A stretch of DNA of 64,000 bases from Chitinophaga cymbidii (GCF_007992715.1 NZ_BKAU01000002.1:930001-994000); one strand, 5' to 3'. Shown: positions 36,312 through 45,884, counted from the stretch's first letter. Made by a program: numbers and translations. Notes: generated by a model from the sequence alone, not told the origin.

Positions 36312-36922
36312 TATTTTCTGCGAAAACTGCAAAACAGGAAATTCTGCATAGTGCCAAAAGGTGTTGTATGATCTTCCGTGATGCATTTCAGTTTGCTGAA
36401 AGCGCCGCTCAGGCTGGAAGCAAGCTCTTCTTCAGAATACCGTCTGATAGTCAATCCGCTGCATTTTTCCGGGCCGCTATGTGAAAAGGTGCCGATCGAC
36501 ATATAACCTTTGACTTTCGAAGCCGCTATATCGATGTACTTATTTATTTGTTCCGGCGTGGTCAGAAAGTGAAAAGTGGCTCTGTCGTGCCAGATGTCGT
36601 ATTCCCCCGGCGCATCGAATTGTGTGATATCGCTTTCTATCCATGTAACGCGGGTTGCTCTTTCCCCTAACCGCGTTTTGGCTTTATCGAGCGCGGCAGC
36701 CGATATATCCAGCACGGTAATGTTTTCATACCCCTCATCCAGCAGGAAATCCACCAGTTTACTGTCCCCGCCCCCGATGTCGATGATGCGCGCGGATTTG
36801 TCCATGCCAAAGCTATGGATCAGGTCGAGGGAAGTTTGCGGCTTCTCCTGCGTCCAGCTTACTTCAGCGGGACTCTTTTGCTGGTAGACGTTCTCCCAGT
36901 GTTTTTTATTTTCAGGATGCAT
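36311..36922 (-). CDS. Class I SAM-dependent methyltransferase
   Basis: About 203 residues from the ATG at 36922 (MHPENKKHWENVYQQK), the usual start of this family; an ATG at 36961 would add 13 residues. Motif I is ARIIDIGGGDSKLVDFLL, followed by ITVLDIS (acidic residue binding the SAM ribose) and the SESDI/DIWHDRATFHFL region. The family methylates small molecules; some members are annotated as thiopurine or tellurite-resistance methyltransferases. No cysteine or metal-binding pattern points to a specific substrate. A single gene, convergent with the GH127-like gene. Confidence 0.85.
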   Translation of the reverse strand: MHPENKKHWENVYQQKSPAEVSWTQEKPQTSLDLIHSFGMDKSARIIDIGGGDSKLVDFLLDEGYENITVLDISAAALDKAKTRLGERATRVTWIESDITQFDAPGEYDIWHDRATFHFLTTPEQINKYIDIAASKVKGYMSIGTFSHSGPEKCSGLTIRRYSEEELASSLSGAFSKLKCITEDHTTPFGTMQNFLFCSFRRK

Positions 36923-36983
36923 ATAGGCAAATGTACCCAACTTCGCTAAAAGACTCACCATATACAGCGTAATATCCGCTTAC

Positions 36984-36999
36984 TCACGATATATCGTGA
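36984..36999. promoter_or_regulatory. Perfect 16-bp palindrome, candidate operator
   Basis: TCACGATATATCGTGA is fully self-complementary and sits in the gap between the divergent methyltransferase and bestrophin genes. A palindrome with a TATA core and ACG/CGT flanks is the usual form of a dimeric repressor site; PadR-type regulators use similar sequences. No regulator gene lies next to it. Confidence 0.5.
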
Positions 37000-37100
37000 A
37001 ATGTCCTCCATCCGGTAATGATTAATTGATTGATCTTCAATTGACTACTCCTGTGGCATAAGGGTTGCAAATCCTACTGCGCAAAATGAAAACATAACGC

Positions 37101-38108
37101 ATGCACATAGGAAAATCATACAGGCTTTCTGATTTTCTCTTCTGGACGAGAAGGAAGATCTACACGTTGATCATACTGGGCACCGTGCCCGTAGTGCTCT
37201 ACCAGCTTTTCGATATCAAATGGCTGGTGGTGCCGTGGACGTTCGTGTCGCTGTTAGGTACGGCCACCGCTTTTATCGTGGGGTTCAAGAACACACAAAC
37301 GTACAACCGCACCCGTGATGCGCAGATCGTATGGACCAGCATCAGCAACAGCAGCAGGGCCTGGGGCATTGTATGCCGCGATTACTTCAGGGATGCGGAG
37401 CTGACCCGCACGCTGATCTACCGCCACCTGGCATGGCTGACGGCCCTGCGTTACCAGATGCGGGAGCATCGTGTATGGGAAACAGCGGATGCGCGCTATA
37501 ATGCCGAATACCGGCGGTATTTCAACATCCCCGAGCGGCAAAACGCCTTTGAAGACGAGATGCTCCAATACATCCCGAAAGAGGAACTCGACCATATCGC
37601 AGGCGCCCGCAACAAAGCAGGGCAGCTGCTGGCGCTGCAAAGCCGGACGGCCAAAGCCATTTATGACAGCGAAACGATCGTAGCCACCCAGTTTGTAGAT
37701 ATGCAGCGGACACTCAATACCTTCTTCAGCCTGCAGGGCCAGTGCGAATCGCTCAAAGACACCCCTTATCCCCGGCAATATTCCATCATCAATACCATTT
37801 TTATGCGCATGTTCTGCCTGCTGCTGCCGTTTGGCATGCTGCGGGAGTTCGACAAACTGAATGAAGGGGTAACGGGGTGGATGAGCGGGCATATGATCTG
37901 GCTGGTCATTCCCTTCAGCGCGATCATATCCTGGATGTACTCGTCTTTGGTGCAGGTGGGGGAAAGCACGGAGAACCCGTTTGAAGGAAGCGCCAACGAT
38001 GTGCCCATCTCGCAGATCTGCCGGGCGATAGAGATCGATCTCCGTGAAATGATCGGCGAAAAAGAACTGCCGCCACCCATCGCGCCGCAGAACGATATCC
38101 TCGTCTGA
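37101..38108 (+). CDS. Bestrophin-family (UPF0187) ion channel
   Basis: A 335-residue membrane protein with four hydrophobic segments: about 24-40, 44-62, 232-250 and 265-285. Family motifs are visible: the N-terminal FLFWTRRKIYTLIILG, TAFIVGFKNTQTYNRTRDA after the second segment, KDTPYPRQYS before the third, and ENPFEGSANDVP near the C-terminus. Bacterial homologues form pentameric channels that conduct cations or chloride. A single gene with a 178-nt upstream gap that contains the 16-bp palindrome. Confidence 0.9.
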   Translation: MHIGKSYRLSDFLFWTRRKIYTLIILGTVPVVLYQLFDIKWLVVPWTFVSLLGTATAFIVGFKNTQTYNRTRDAQIVWTSISNSSRAWGIVCRDYFRDAELTRTLIYRHLAWLTALRYQMREHRVWETADARYNAEYRRYFNIPERQNAFEDEMLQYIPKEELDHIAGARNKAGQLLALQSRTAKAIYDSETIVATQFVDMQRTLNTFFSLQGQCESLKDTPYPRQYSIINTIFMRMFCLLLPFGMLREFDKLNEGVTGWMSGHMIWLVIPFSAIISWMYSSLVQVGESTENPFEGSANDVPISQICRAIEIDLREMIGEKELPPPIAPQNDILV

Positions 38109-38126
38109 AAAAAAAATCCGGGAATT

Positions 38127-38152
38127 TGTCCAATCCGGGAAAAACGATTGTC
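38127..38152 (+). promoter_or_regulatory. Possible ECF41-type promoter of the carboxymuconolactone decarboxylase gene
   Basis: TGTCCAA (38127-38133) is followed after 15 nt by TGTC (38149-38152). Against TGTCACA-N16-CGTC this keeps the TGTC core and last A of the -35 box and three of four -10 bases, with a spacer one base short. The -10 box is the same as at the ECF41 gene at the left edge of the window. It lies 34 nt before the start codon. Confidence 0.3.
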
Positions 38153-38186
38153 ATTACTGTATACAACAAATCAAAAAAGAATAAAA

Positions 38187-38645
38187 ATGGAACAAAGACT
38201 TAACTTTCAGGAAAAAGGGCCCGGCGCCCTCAAAGGGCTTTTTCAAATCGGCGCCTATCTCAGGAAATCCCCGATAGAGGAGTCACTACGTACGCTGGTA
38301 GAGTTCCGGGTATCGCAGATCAACGGCTGCGCTTATTGCCTGGATATGCATTCGAAAGACGCCCGCCTGCATGGCGAAACCGAGCAGCGGCTGTACGGTC
38401 TGAGCGCCTGGCGGGAAACGCCGTTTTATACCGACCGGGAAAGGGCCGCGCTGGCATGGGCCGAAGCGGTGACCGCCTGTCACGTACCGGATGAAACCTA
38501 CAAACGGGTGAAAGAACATTTCACCGATGAGGAACTGGTAGACCTGACGCTGGCCGTTTCCAACATCAACACTTGGAACCGTTTCAACATCGCGTTTTCG
38601 AATCCTGCGGTTGTAGGCACCTACCAGCCCGGCCAGTTTGGCTGA
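38187..38645 (+). CDS. AhpD-like carboxymuconolactone decarboxylase family protein
   Basis: About 152 residues from the ATG at 38187 (MEQRLNFQEKGPG); an upstream in-frame ATG at 38148 is less convincing. The alkylhydroperoxidase signature is complete: CAYC (Cys48, Cys51) with His55 in INGCAYCLDMHSKDARLHG. Such proteins act as small thiol peroxidases or decarboxylases. Carboxymuconolactone decarboxylase-like genes are the best-known companions of ECF41 sigma factors, and a possible ECF41 promoter lies upstream. The next gene is a YCII protein 35 nt downstream. Confidence 0.9.
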   Translation: MEQRLNFQEKGPGALKGLFQIGAYLRKSPIEESLRTLVEFRVSQINGCAYCLDMHSKDARLHGETEQRLYGLSAWRETPFYTDRERAALAWAEAVTACHVPDETYKRVKEHFTDEELVDLTLAVSNINTWNRFNIAFSNPAVVGTYQPGQFG

Positions 38646-38680
38646 GCATAGCCGGAAGCATGTTAGAAAAACCATGATAT

Positions 38681-39022
38681 ATGAATGATTTCTTATTAGT
38701 ATTTCGGAGAGATTACAAAACGAAGGAGATTCAACCGTCACCGGAGCAACTGCAGGCGCATTTGAGCCGGTGGCGGGAATGGTTTGACGATCTGAAGGCG
38801 CGGGACGTGCTGGCAAGGCCATTGCAGCCCTGGGAGAGCACGGGAAAGGTACTGAAGAACGACAAGACGGTAACAGACGGTCCCTATGCGGAGATCAAGG
38901 AGTCCATCGGAGGCTTTATTGTGGTCAGAGCCGGGAGCTATGACGAAGCGGTGGAAATTGCGAAGGGTTCGCCCGTCTTTGAGCTGGGCGGAACGGTGGA
39001 AGTGCGGATGGCGCTCGGATAA
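38681..39022 (+). CDS. YCII/DGPF-domain protein
   Basis: A 113-residue single-domain protein of the YCII-related (DGPF) family. It opens MNDFLLVFRRD and carries VTDGPYAEIKE, the DGPF motif, and GGFIVVRAGSYDEAVEIA. The family has a ferredoxin-like fold; no reaction is firmly established. DGPF genes are the hallmark neighbours of ECF42 sigma factors, and the ECF42 gene begins 63 nt downstream. Confidence 0.92.
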   Translation: MNDFLLVFRRDYKTKEIQPSPEQLQAHLSRWREWFDDLKARDVLARPLQPWESTGKVLKNDKTVTDGPYAEIKESIGGFIVVRAGSYDEAVEIAKGSPVFELGGTVEVRMALG

Positions 39023-39085
39023 CACGGTTGCGGCGGCAAATAGGAATGCCTTTCTTATTTTTGCAGCAAGCATTTTTGTTGCCGC

Positions 39086-40330
39086 ATGGAGGGAAATGAA
39101 CTATTACCGCATTTATTCAGAACGGAATATCAGAAGATGGTGTCGGTGCTAAGCTCGCTTTTTGGCATCGAACATATAGAACTGGCCGAAGATATCGTGA
39201 GCGATACTTTTCTGACGGCTACCGAATCGTGGAGCGCGAAAGGTGTGCCGGAGAACCCGGTTGCATGGTTATATGTAGTGGCAAAGAACAAAACAAAGAA
39301 CTGGCTGAAAAGAGATACTTTTTTTCAACAGAAATTGCTGACGGACCTCCGGCGCAATATCCCGGAAGGTGAAGAGATAGCAATCGATCTTTCCGACCGG
39401 AATATTACGGACAGCCAGCTGGCGATGATGTTTACGGTATGCCATCCTTCCATTCCCGCTGAATCACAGGTGGCGCTTGCCCTGAACCTGCTTTGCGGAT
39501 TTGGCGTGCAGGAGATCGCGGACGCTTACCTGACCAACAAAACGGTGATCTATAAACGGCTGAGCAGGGCAAAGGAAAAGCTGAAGGAAGCGGAGATAAA
39601 GATCCGGCAGCCGACATTTTCCGAAATAAACGACCGGCTCGAAACAGTGCTGAAAACATTGTACCTCCTGTTTTCCGAAGGCTATTACTCCATCTCTCAT
39701 AATACCGTGCTGCGGAAGGAACTGTGCGTGGAAGCGATGCGGCTCAGCTATCTGCTGGTGGAGCAACCGCATACCAATCAGCCGGCCGTCAATGCATTGC
39801 TGGCTTTAATGTGCTTCCATTCTTCCCGCTTCGACGCGCGTGTGAACGATACCGGCGAAATGGTGCTGTACCATGAGCAGGATGAAACGCGCTGGAACCG
39901 GGAGCTGATAGAAAGAGGCGAGTATTACCTCAACCAGGCCGCCGCCAGTCCCGTGCTAACGCGGTATCACCTCGAAGCCGCCATTGCGTACTGGCATACG
40001 CATAAAGAAGATTCCGGCGAGAAATGGAATAATATACTGGACCTGTATAACCAGCTGCTGGTGCTGGAATATTCACCGATCGCCGCGCTGAACCGTACTT
40101 TCGCGCTTGCCAAAGCAAGAAGCAAACAGGAGGCGATCATGGAAGCCGAAAAGCTGCAGCTGACTGATAATTACTTCTATTACTCCCTGCTGGGTAATCT
40201 TTATACGGATATAGACGATCAAAAAGCCGTACAGCATTATGAAACGGCGTTGAAGCAGGCAAGCACCCCGGCGGATATCGCCTTGCTGGAAAAGAACATA
40301 GAACAGATAAAGCACAAAATGCGCCATTAA
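39086..40330 (+). CDS. ECF42-type sigma factor with C-terminal TPR-like extension
   Basis: A 414-residue sigma factor. Region 2 (about 10-80, LAEDIVSDTFLTATESW), region 4 (about 115-175, FGVQEIADAYLTNKTVIYKRL) and a long C-terminal extension (about 180-410). The extension begins with the DUF6596 motif LYLLFSEGYYSI and continues as TPR-like helices (IAALNRTFALAKARSKQEAI, YHYETALKQA-like). ECF42 proteins lack an anti-sigma factor and need this extension for activity. A -7-like box TATTTTTG is at 39056-39063. The DGPF gene upstream and a second one at 41596 are the expected partners. Confidence 0.92.
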   Translation: MEGNELLPHLFRTEYQKMVSVLSSLFGIEHIELAEDIVSDTFLTATESWSAKGVPENPVAWLYVVAKNKTKNWLKRDTFFQQKLLTDLRRNIPEGEEIAIDLSDRNITDSQLAMMFTVCHPSIPAESQVALALNLLCGFGVQEIADAYLTNKTVIYKRLSRAKEKLKEAEIKIRQPTFSEINDRLETVLKTLYLLFSEGYYSISHNTVLRKELCVEAMRLSYLLVEQPHTNQPAVNALLALMCFHSSRFDARVNDTGEMVLYHEQDETRWNRELIERGEYYLNQAAASPVLTRYHLEAAIAYWHTHKEDSGEKWNNILDLYNQLLVLEYSPIAALNRTFALAKARSKQEAIMEAEKLQLTDNYFYYSLLGNLYTDIDDQKAVQHYETALKQASTPADIALLEKNIEQIKHKMRH

Positions 40331-40410
40331 GCATTGACATTATCAGGCAAAATTTTCGCTGATCCCAACGGACCGGCATGTCATTCTGTTGCCTAAAAAT
40401 TATTTTCATC

Positions 40411-41190
40411 ATGCAAAGTTTCAAACAATTCTTCCGTTCATCCCTGGGCAGAAAGCTGATAATGTCCGCCACCGGGCTCTTCCTTTGCCTCTTCCTGATC
40501 GTGCACCTGGGCGGCAATCTCACGCTGTTCGCGGGCGATGAAGGGTACACGTTTAATATTTACGCACATTTCATGACGAACTTTCCGCCGGTGGAGATCA
40601 TCGGTTATGTGCTTTACATTTCCATCCTGGTGCATGCTGTGTACGCGCTGGTGCTCACGCTGAAAAACCGCCGCGCCCGCCCGGTGAAATATGCGGCGCC
40701 GCCCCAAAGCCCCGCCCGCTGGGCTTCCCTGAATATGGGGTTGCTGGGCAGCATTATTTTCCTGTTCCTGGTGATCCATATGAGCAACTTCTGGGGCCGC
40801 TACAAGTTTACCGAAGGAACGTACCGCGAATACCGGAAAGACCTGCTGACGGGGGAGCTGACCTCTTCCGTGTACGTACCGGCTTCGCCGGACTTTGAAT
40901 ACGCCGTAACGATGGAGCAGCATATTGAAGTTGTGCGGGTAAAAGACCTGTATGCGATCGTTACGGAGAGCTTCAGCATGCTTTGGTATGTATTGCTTTA
41001 CCTGTTTGCGATGGTGGCGGTTTCCTATCACCTGTACCACGGTTTTCAAAGCGCTTTCCAGACAGCGGGACTGACCCACCGGAAGTACACGCCTGCCATA
41101 CAATTCATCGGCGTCTGGTTTTTCGCGGTGCTGATCCCGCTAACGTTTGCATCGATGCCGATTGTTTTTTATATCAAAAGTCTTTTATAA
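40411..41190 (+). CDS. sdhC: Succinate dehydrogenase cytochrome b subunit (b558 family), solitary
   Basis: About 259 residues from the ATG at 40411 (MQSFKQFFRSSLGRKLIMS, the typical start). Five membrane segments carry conserved histidines expected to ligate two hemes: LIVHLGGN, LVHAVYAL, LVIHMSNFWG and SYHLYHGFQSAFQ. This subunit anchors SdhA/SdhB to the membrane and passes electrons to menaquinone. In Bacteroidota the order is normally sdhC-sdhA-sdhB, but here a strong terminator follows at once and no flavoprotein or iron-sulfur gene is near. It may be a second copy or a split operon. Confidence 0.9.
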   Translation: MQSFKQFFRSSLGRKLIMSATGLFLCLFLIVHLGGNLTLFAGDEGYTFNIYAHFMTNFPPVEIIGYVLYISILVHAVYALVLTLKNRRARPVKYAAPPQSPARWASLNMGLLGSIIFLFLVIHMSNFWGRYKFTEGTYREYRKDLLTGELTSSVYVPASPDFEYAVTMEQHIEVVRVKDLYAIVTESFSMLWYVLLYLFAMVAVSYHLYHGFQSAFQTAGLTHRKYTPAIQFIGVWFFAVLIPLTFASMPIVFYIKSLL

Positions 41191-41192
41191 AG

Positions 41193-41224
41193 AAAAGCCG
41201 CTGCCATATACTGCAGCGGCTTTT
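41193..41224 (+). terminator. Intrinsic terminator after sdhC
   Basis: A perfect 12-bp stem AAAAGCCGCTGC (41193-41204) / GCAGCGGCTTTT (41213-41224) with an 8-nt loop and a T run. It starts 2 nt after the sdhC stop codon and may also serve the convergent YCII gene. Confidence 0.9.
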
Positions 41225-41239
41225 TTCTGTTGCGCCCGT

Positions 41240-41596
41240 TCATGCCACGGGTACGGCCATACGCACTTCAACAATAGCGCCGTACTGAATGATGGGGCAG
41301 CCTTTCGCTATCTCCACCGCATCGTCATAATCCTTTGCCCTGATCAGGAAAAGCCCGCCGATAGACGTTTTGCCTTCCGCATAAGGACCGTTGTACACCT
41401 GCTCTTTCTTCTTTTCAGATCTGATGACCCGGCCGTCAACGTCCCAGCGTTTGGGCGGCGCCACCAGCCTGTTTTGCGCGGCGATCCCCGCTACCCAGTC
41501 CTGGTACGGCTTCAGCGCTTCTTTCATCTGTTCGGGCGTGGGCGCGGGATTGTCGCTGGTCAGGTCCCGGTGGATCACTAAAAGGAATTCCTGCAT
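41240..41596 (-). CDS. Second YCII/DGPF-domain protein
   Basis: A 118-residue YCII-family protein (MQEFLLVIHRDL, VYNGPYAEGKTSIGG, FLIRAKDYDDAVEIAKG). The DGPF motif reads NGPY, so the aspartate is replaced by asparagine. It aligns along its whole length with the YCII protein at 38681 but is clearly diverged. It lies 30 nt after the NmrA-like gene on the same strand, so the two probably form an operon. Confidence 0.9.
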   Translation of the reverse strand: MQEFLLVIHRDLTSDNPAPTPEQMKEALKPYQDWVAGIAAQNRLVAPPKRWDVDGRVIRSEKKKEQVYNGPYAEGKTSIGGLFLIRAKDYDDAVEIAKGCPIIQYGAIVEVRMAVPVA

Positions 41597-41626
41597 GTTG
41601 CTGTTTTTAAAATGAATACTGAAATG

Positions 41627-42382
41627 CTATGCTTTCACAGGCCGGCTGGCGAACCATGTTTCAAAGCCGATCTGGCCGATGCGGGCATTGGGGCCGGGAA
41701 CGAGGGACTGGTCGTTGAGCTGCGCGCCGAAATACCGGGCGGAAGCATCGGAAACCACTTTGCGCGGGTCGTTCATTTCAGTTAAGTAACGCGCCGCCAG
41801 GGCGGAAAGACTTGCTTTCTCCGGTCCCGCGATCTCTACAGTGCTATTGACCGGCGCAGCTGTCGCAACATCCGCCACGGCAGCAGCAACATCGTCTGAT
41901 GCAATCGGCTGGATCGGCGCTGGCGACAGATGAATGGTTTCTTCTTTGGCCGCTGACGCTACGATGCCGCCCAGGAACTCGAAGAACTGCGTGGAGTGAA
42001 CGATCGTGTAAGGGATGCCTGATTGCTTGATCAGGGCTTCCTGTGCGGCTTTCGCGCGGAAGTATCCGCTTTCCTGCAAGCGGTAGGTGCCTACTACAGA
42101 CAAGGCCACATGATGTTTAACGCCGGCCCTGGCTTCCGCGGCCAGCAGGTTGCGGCCGGAGGTCTGGAAAAATTCCAGCACGGCCTTGTCCTCAAAAGAA
42201 GGGGAGTTCGCCACGTCTATCACTACGTCAGCGCCGGTCAGTACTTCGGCCAGCCCTTCGCCGGTAATGGTGTTCACGCCGGATGCGGGAGAGGCCGCTA
42301 TCACTTCATGCCCCTGCAGGCGGAGCTTTTCTACTGTTTTGGAGCCGATAAGGCCGGTGCCGCCAATGACTACGATTTTCAT
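41627..42382 (-). CDS. NmrA-like NAD(P)-binding SDR/epimerase family protein
   Basis: A 251-residue atypical short-chain dehydrogenase. The dinucleotide-binding motif is VVIGGTGLIGSKTVEKL. HVALSVVGTYRLQESGYFRAK contains the tyrosine/lysine region in altered form, and PYTIVHSTQFFEFLGGIV is typical of NmrA-like members, which sense or reduce with NAD(P)H. Epimerase or oxidoreductase genes, together with carboxymuconolactone decarboxylase genes, form the COE partner group of ECF41 sigma factors. It is followed by a YCII gene. Confidence 0.88.
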   Translation of the reverse strand: MKIVVIGGTGLIGSKTVEKLRLQGHEVIAASPASGVNTITGEGLAEVLTGADVVIDVANSPSFEDKAVLEFFQTSGRNLLAAEARAGVKHHVALSVVGTYRLQESGYFRAKAAQEALIKQSGIPYTIVHSTQFFEFLGGIVASAAKEETIHLSPAPIQPIASDDVAAAVADVATAAPVNSTVEIAGPEKASLSALAARYLTEMNDPRKVVSDASARYFGAQLNDQSLVPGPNARIGQIGFETWFASRPVKA

Positions 42383-42568
42383 GGTTTGATCATTTAATGA
42401 TGATGGTAAAATTGTTTTCGCGTATAGCTTTGCAAGCGCAGTGCCATTGGGGTAATGGTTTGGGGGTCAATTATTTATACTGATGATGCGGTTTTTTATT
42501 TCACGGTATTAAGCGCATTGCGCCGCATTTCACGAAATATAGCGGGTTGTTCATGGCGGGGCATAAAA

Positions 42569-42591
42569 AAAGGCCGGAAACTCCGGCCTTT
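42569..42591 (-). terminator. Intrinsic terminator of the sigma-54 regulator gene
   Basis: On the minus strand AAAGGCCGGA pairs with TCCGGCCTTT (10 bp, 3-nt loop) and is followed by further Ts. It lies 8 nt past the stop codon at 42599. Confidence 0.88.
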
Positions 42592-42598
42592 CCTGCGG

Positions 42599-45500
42599 TC
42601 ATTTTATATAGTAATCCGCTTTTGCGATCTTCAGTTTCCTCATTTTGGAATGCAGGGTAGTACCGGGTATCTCGAGTATTTCCGCGGCCCCTCCGGTGCC
42701 GGAGATCTTGCCGCCGCACCGCTTCAGTACGTCGATGATATAAGTCCGCTCGATTTGTTCCAGCGCTCTGGCGGAAGGCGGCTGCGGCTGCCCGTTTTCT
42801 TCCTGCCGGCGTCCGGGCAGATGCACTTCTTGCAGTATATCGCCGTCGCTGAGCAGGATGCCTCTTTCGATCTGGTGTTCCAGCTCCCGCACATTCCCCG
42901 GCCAGTCGTAACCCTTTAACTGTTTCAATACTTTCGCGGAAATGCCGGTGACCTTTTTGCCGATGTTCTTGTTGAATTTGGCGATGAACGCATTGGCGAG
43001 GGGCTCGATGTCTTCCAGGCGTTCCCGTAGCGGCGGCAGCTGAATGGGGAACACGTTCAGGCGGTAATAGAGATCAGACCGGAAGCGCCCTGCCTGCACT
43101 TCCGCTTCCAGGTTACGGTTGGTGGCTGCAATGATGCGCACGTCTATCCTGATGGTATTTTTTCCGCCGATCCTTTCCAGTTCCCGTTCCTGCAGTACGC
43201 GCAATAGTTTCACCTGCAGCTCCGGCGGCATTTCGCCGATCTCGTCCAGGAACAGCGTGCTGTGATTGGCCAGCTCGAATTTCCCGATCCGCCGGTCTAT
43301 TGCGCCGGTGAAAGCGCCTTTTTCGTGGCCGAACAATTCGCTTTCGATCAGGTGCGTGGGTAAAGCGGCGCAGTTCACTTTTACCATCAGCTTGTTCCTG
43401 CGGCGTGAAGCATTGTGTATGGCGCGCGCGATCAGCTCCTTTCCGGTGCCTGTTTCACCCAGCAGCAGTACGGTGGAGGCGGATTCCGCTACCTGCGTCA
43501 TCAGGCGGTAGACCTTCTGCATTTGCATGCCGTTGCCCACGATCTCTGAAAAATTATAGATCGTTTTGATCTGCTCGCGCAGATAATCGTTTTCATGCTC
43601 CAGCTTCTGTTTATATGCCAGTATCTTTTCATTTGCCTGTATATTGGAAATGGCGATGGATATCTGCGCGCAGATGCCTTTCAGGATAGTGAGGTTCACC
43701 TCGTCCGTCAGCAGCCAGAGTGTTCCGATATTGCTGTTGCCCACGCGCAGCGGAGCCCCGAAGGCATTCTTCATTCCTACATTCTTCCAGAACTGCACCA
43801 CCGGGCTGTCGCTGCCGCGTGCTATTTCTTCCGCGATATGGAAGATCACCAGTCCATCACTTTTCAGTACTCTTGCCGTCAGTTCTTCGTTCGTATCTAT
43901 ATTCCGGGCAGCCAGCGCCCGGAACATATCTTTTTCTTTTCCCCACACGCTTTCGTCGTACATATATGGGCTGAGCGTAACGCCGTCATCCTCTATGATG
44001 CGGATCATCACGAGTTTGATGTTCAGGACGTTCTGGAGAACGTTGGAGATGGCCCGTTGCAGATCGTCTTTTGACCGCAGGGCGGCGATATCGCGGCTGA
44101 AGTCAAGCAGGAAGGACTGTTCCCTTTCGCGGCGCAGTATTTCCTCGTTGGCAATGATGTTGTACATGGCAATGGAGATCTGGGCGCAGATGCCTTGCAG
44201 CAGGGGCATGTTGATCTCTTCGAGGTTCAGCCAGAGGATGCCCAGCGTTACGTCGCCGGTGCGGAGAGCGGTGCCTATAACGGTTTTGAATCCCGCCTTT
44301 TTCCAGAGTTGCAGGTAGCGTGCCTTGTTGCCGCGGCTGATCTCCGTGTTCACGCTGAAGAACAGGGGAATTTCGCTGTTCAGCACCCGGTTCTGCAACC
44401 CGTCGTCAACCGGCAGCCTGGCCGTGATCATTTCCTGTACCAGTTCTTCATCGCCTGTTGAAATACTTTCGTCATAAATATAGGTGGTGGATGTAAGCTG
44501 GTCTTCGTTGAGCTTGCGGATCACATAACCGTTGAGCGAGCTTAGCTTTTTTAAACTTTTGCGTACGGCCTCCGCCAGATCGGCTTTGCTTCTTACCGCC
44601 GCGATGTCGCTGCTGAAATCGAGCAGGAAAGACTTTTCATTTTCCCGTTTGATGATCTCCTCGTTCGCGGAAATATTGCTGACAGCGGCGAACAACTGGC
44701 TGGAAATGCGGTTGACGATGTTGACCGCCTCTGTTCCGAAACTGCCTTTGGCGGCGGAGAACAGCATCAGGCTGTATTTCGAGGAGCCGTTACCGCCGAG
44801 TATCTTCACGATCATTTCCCGCGCGCCCGCTTCATAATGCAGCCTGAACCAGAGCGGGGTATTTTCCAGCTCGAAAGTGGTCATGTCAAACACCAGCGGC
44901 TTGTAATACAGTGATGCGATGTCGTAAATGCCGTCTTCCGCCGGAGTGGACATGCGCAGCACATCCCCCGAATCCGTTAGTTCTTTCAGCTGTGCTTCCG
45001 CATCGATCAGGTATGCTTTATAATATTCTTCCCGTTCATCCATCACCGTGATCATGCTGCCTGAAAACGGCACCACGTCTTTCAGGCCGGAGTTGATGAC
45101 CTTCAGCAGGTCCTGCCGGTTTCTCACCTTTACGATGTCGTTGCTTAGCGACAGGAGCACTGCGTTGATCCATTCACCGTGGCGCATCGCTTCGTTCTTC
45201 CGGATGTTGGCGACGGCGCTTGAAACCTGCGGCGCGATGCCGGTGATGATGCGCATAAATTCATCCGTGAAGCCGGCGGGATCTTTCGTGTAGGTATGCA
45301 GGAAGCCGATGATCTGGTCCTTGTCTTTTAAAGGCGTCATCAGGATGACGCGGATGCCCGCTTCGTAGTTGACTTTCAGGAACACCGGGCTGCCGGGAGC
45401 GTCCATGATGTCCGTCATATTGAAAGTGGTAGGTTCGCCGTTGGTCAACACCTGCTGAATGAAAGGTTCATGCAGCGGAAACCGTGCGGTTACCAGCGAG

Positions 45501-45745
45501 GGGTATAGCTCGTGGCCCTGAATGGGAGAGGAGTCGGGGTCGAGCAGGAAGGGAGTGTAGCTTTGTGCGTCGTCATTGATGAGCGTAACAATGGCGTGCG
45601 AAAAGGGAAACATCTCCCTGATCTTTAATGAAAATAAGGTAATGAGGTCTGTTTTTTCTCTCACTTTGGTAAGCTCGTTGCCCAGCTCCAGGAGGATCCT
45701 GCGTTCGGTTTCCAGCGAGGGGGTGCGGCTTTTCGTTGTTTTCAT
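42599..45745 (-). CDS. Sigma-54-dependent activator with four N-terminal GAF-like domains
   Basis: A 1048-residue bacterial enhancer-binding protein. Four repeats of about 175 residues fill residues 15-720; each opens with a line like [17 protein letters not shown] and closes with a [13 protein letters not shown] helix. The AAA+ domain follows with Walker A GETGTGKE (about 764), GAFTGA (about 810), Walker [10 protein letters not shown] and RSDLYYRL. The C-terminal Fis-type helix-turn-helix is [24 protein letters not shown] is intact, so it should activate sigma-54 promoters, with the GAF-like modules sensing small ligands. No target genes are adjacent. Confidence 0.93.
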   Translation of the reverse strand: MKTTKSRTPSLETERRILLELGNELTKVREKTDLITLFSLKIREMFPFSHAIVTLINDDAQSYTPFLLDPDSSPIQGHELYPSLVTARFPLHEPFIQQVLTNGEPTTFNMTDIMDAPGSPVFLKVNYEAGIRVILMTPLKDKDQIIGFLHTYTKDPAGFTDEFMRIITGIAPQVSSAVANIRKNEAMRHGEWINAVLLSLSNDIVKVRNRQDLLKVINSGLKDVVPFSGSMITVMDEREEYYKAYLIDAEAQLKELTDSGDVLRMSTPAEDGIYDIASLYYKPLVFDMTTFELENTPLWFRLHYEAGAREMIVKILGGNGSSKYSLMLFSAAKGSFGTEAVNIVNRISSQLFAAVSNISANEEIIKRENEKSFLLDFSSDIAAVRSKADLAEAVRKSLKKLSSLNGYVIRKLNEDQLTSTTYIYDESISTGDEELVQEMITARLPVDDGLQNRVLNSEIPLFFSVNTEISRGNKARYLQLWKKAGFKTVIGTALRTGDVTLGILWLNLEEINMPLLQGICAQISIAMYNIIANEEILRREREQSFLLDFSRDIAALRSKDDLQRAISNVLQNVLNIKLVMIRIIEDDGVTLSPYMYDESVWGKEKDMFRALAARNIDTNEELTARVLKSDGLVIFHIAEEIARGSDSPVVQFWKNVGMKNAFGAPLRVGNSNIGTLWLLTDEVNLTILKGICAQISIAISNIQANEKILAYKQKLEHENDYLREQIKTIYNFSEIVGNGMQMQKVYRLMTQVAESASTVLLLGETGTGKELIARAIHNASRRRNKLMVKVNCAALPTHLIESELFGHEKGAFTGAIDRRIGKFELANHSTLFLDEIGEMPPELQVKLLRVLQERELERIGGKNTIRIDVRIIAATNRNLEAEVQAGRFRSDLYYRLNVFPIQLPPLRERLEDIEPLANAFIAKFNKNIGKKVTGISAKVLKQLKGYDWPGNVRELEHQIERGILLSDGDILQEVHLPGRRQEENGQPQPPSARALEQIERTYIIDVLKRCGGKISGTGGAAEILEIPGTTLHSKMRKLKIAKADYYIK

Positions 45746-45884
45746 GGTTGCTTGACAGATTGAGGTGGCAGATACGATATAACAATCGAAAACATGTATC
45801 TGGACAAAATTTACCGATTATTTATTGTATTTCCGAATTGCTGCTGGAAATCAATCTGTTGCCATTAAAAGCGGCTGTTCATGT

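Noticed and set aside
39033..39085. Inverted repeat GCGGCAA ... TTGCCGC before the ECF42 gene
   Set aside because: The arms are only 7 bp, 39 nt apart, and rich in common GC words; chance occurrence is likely.
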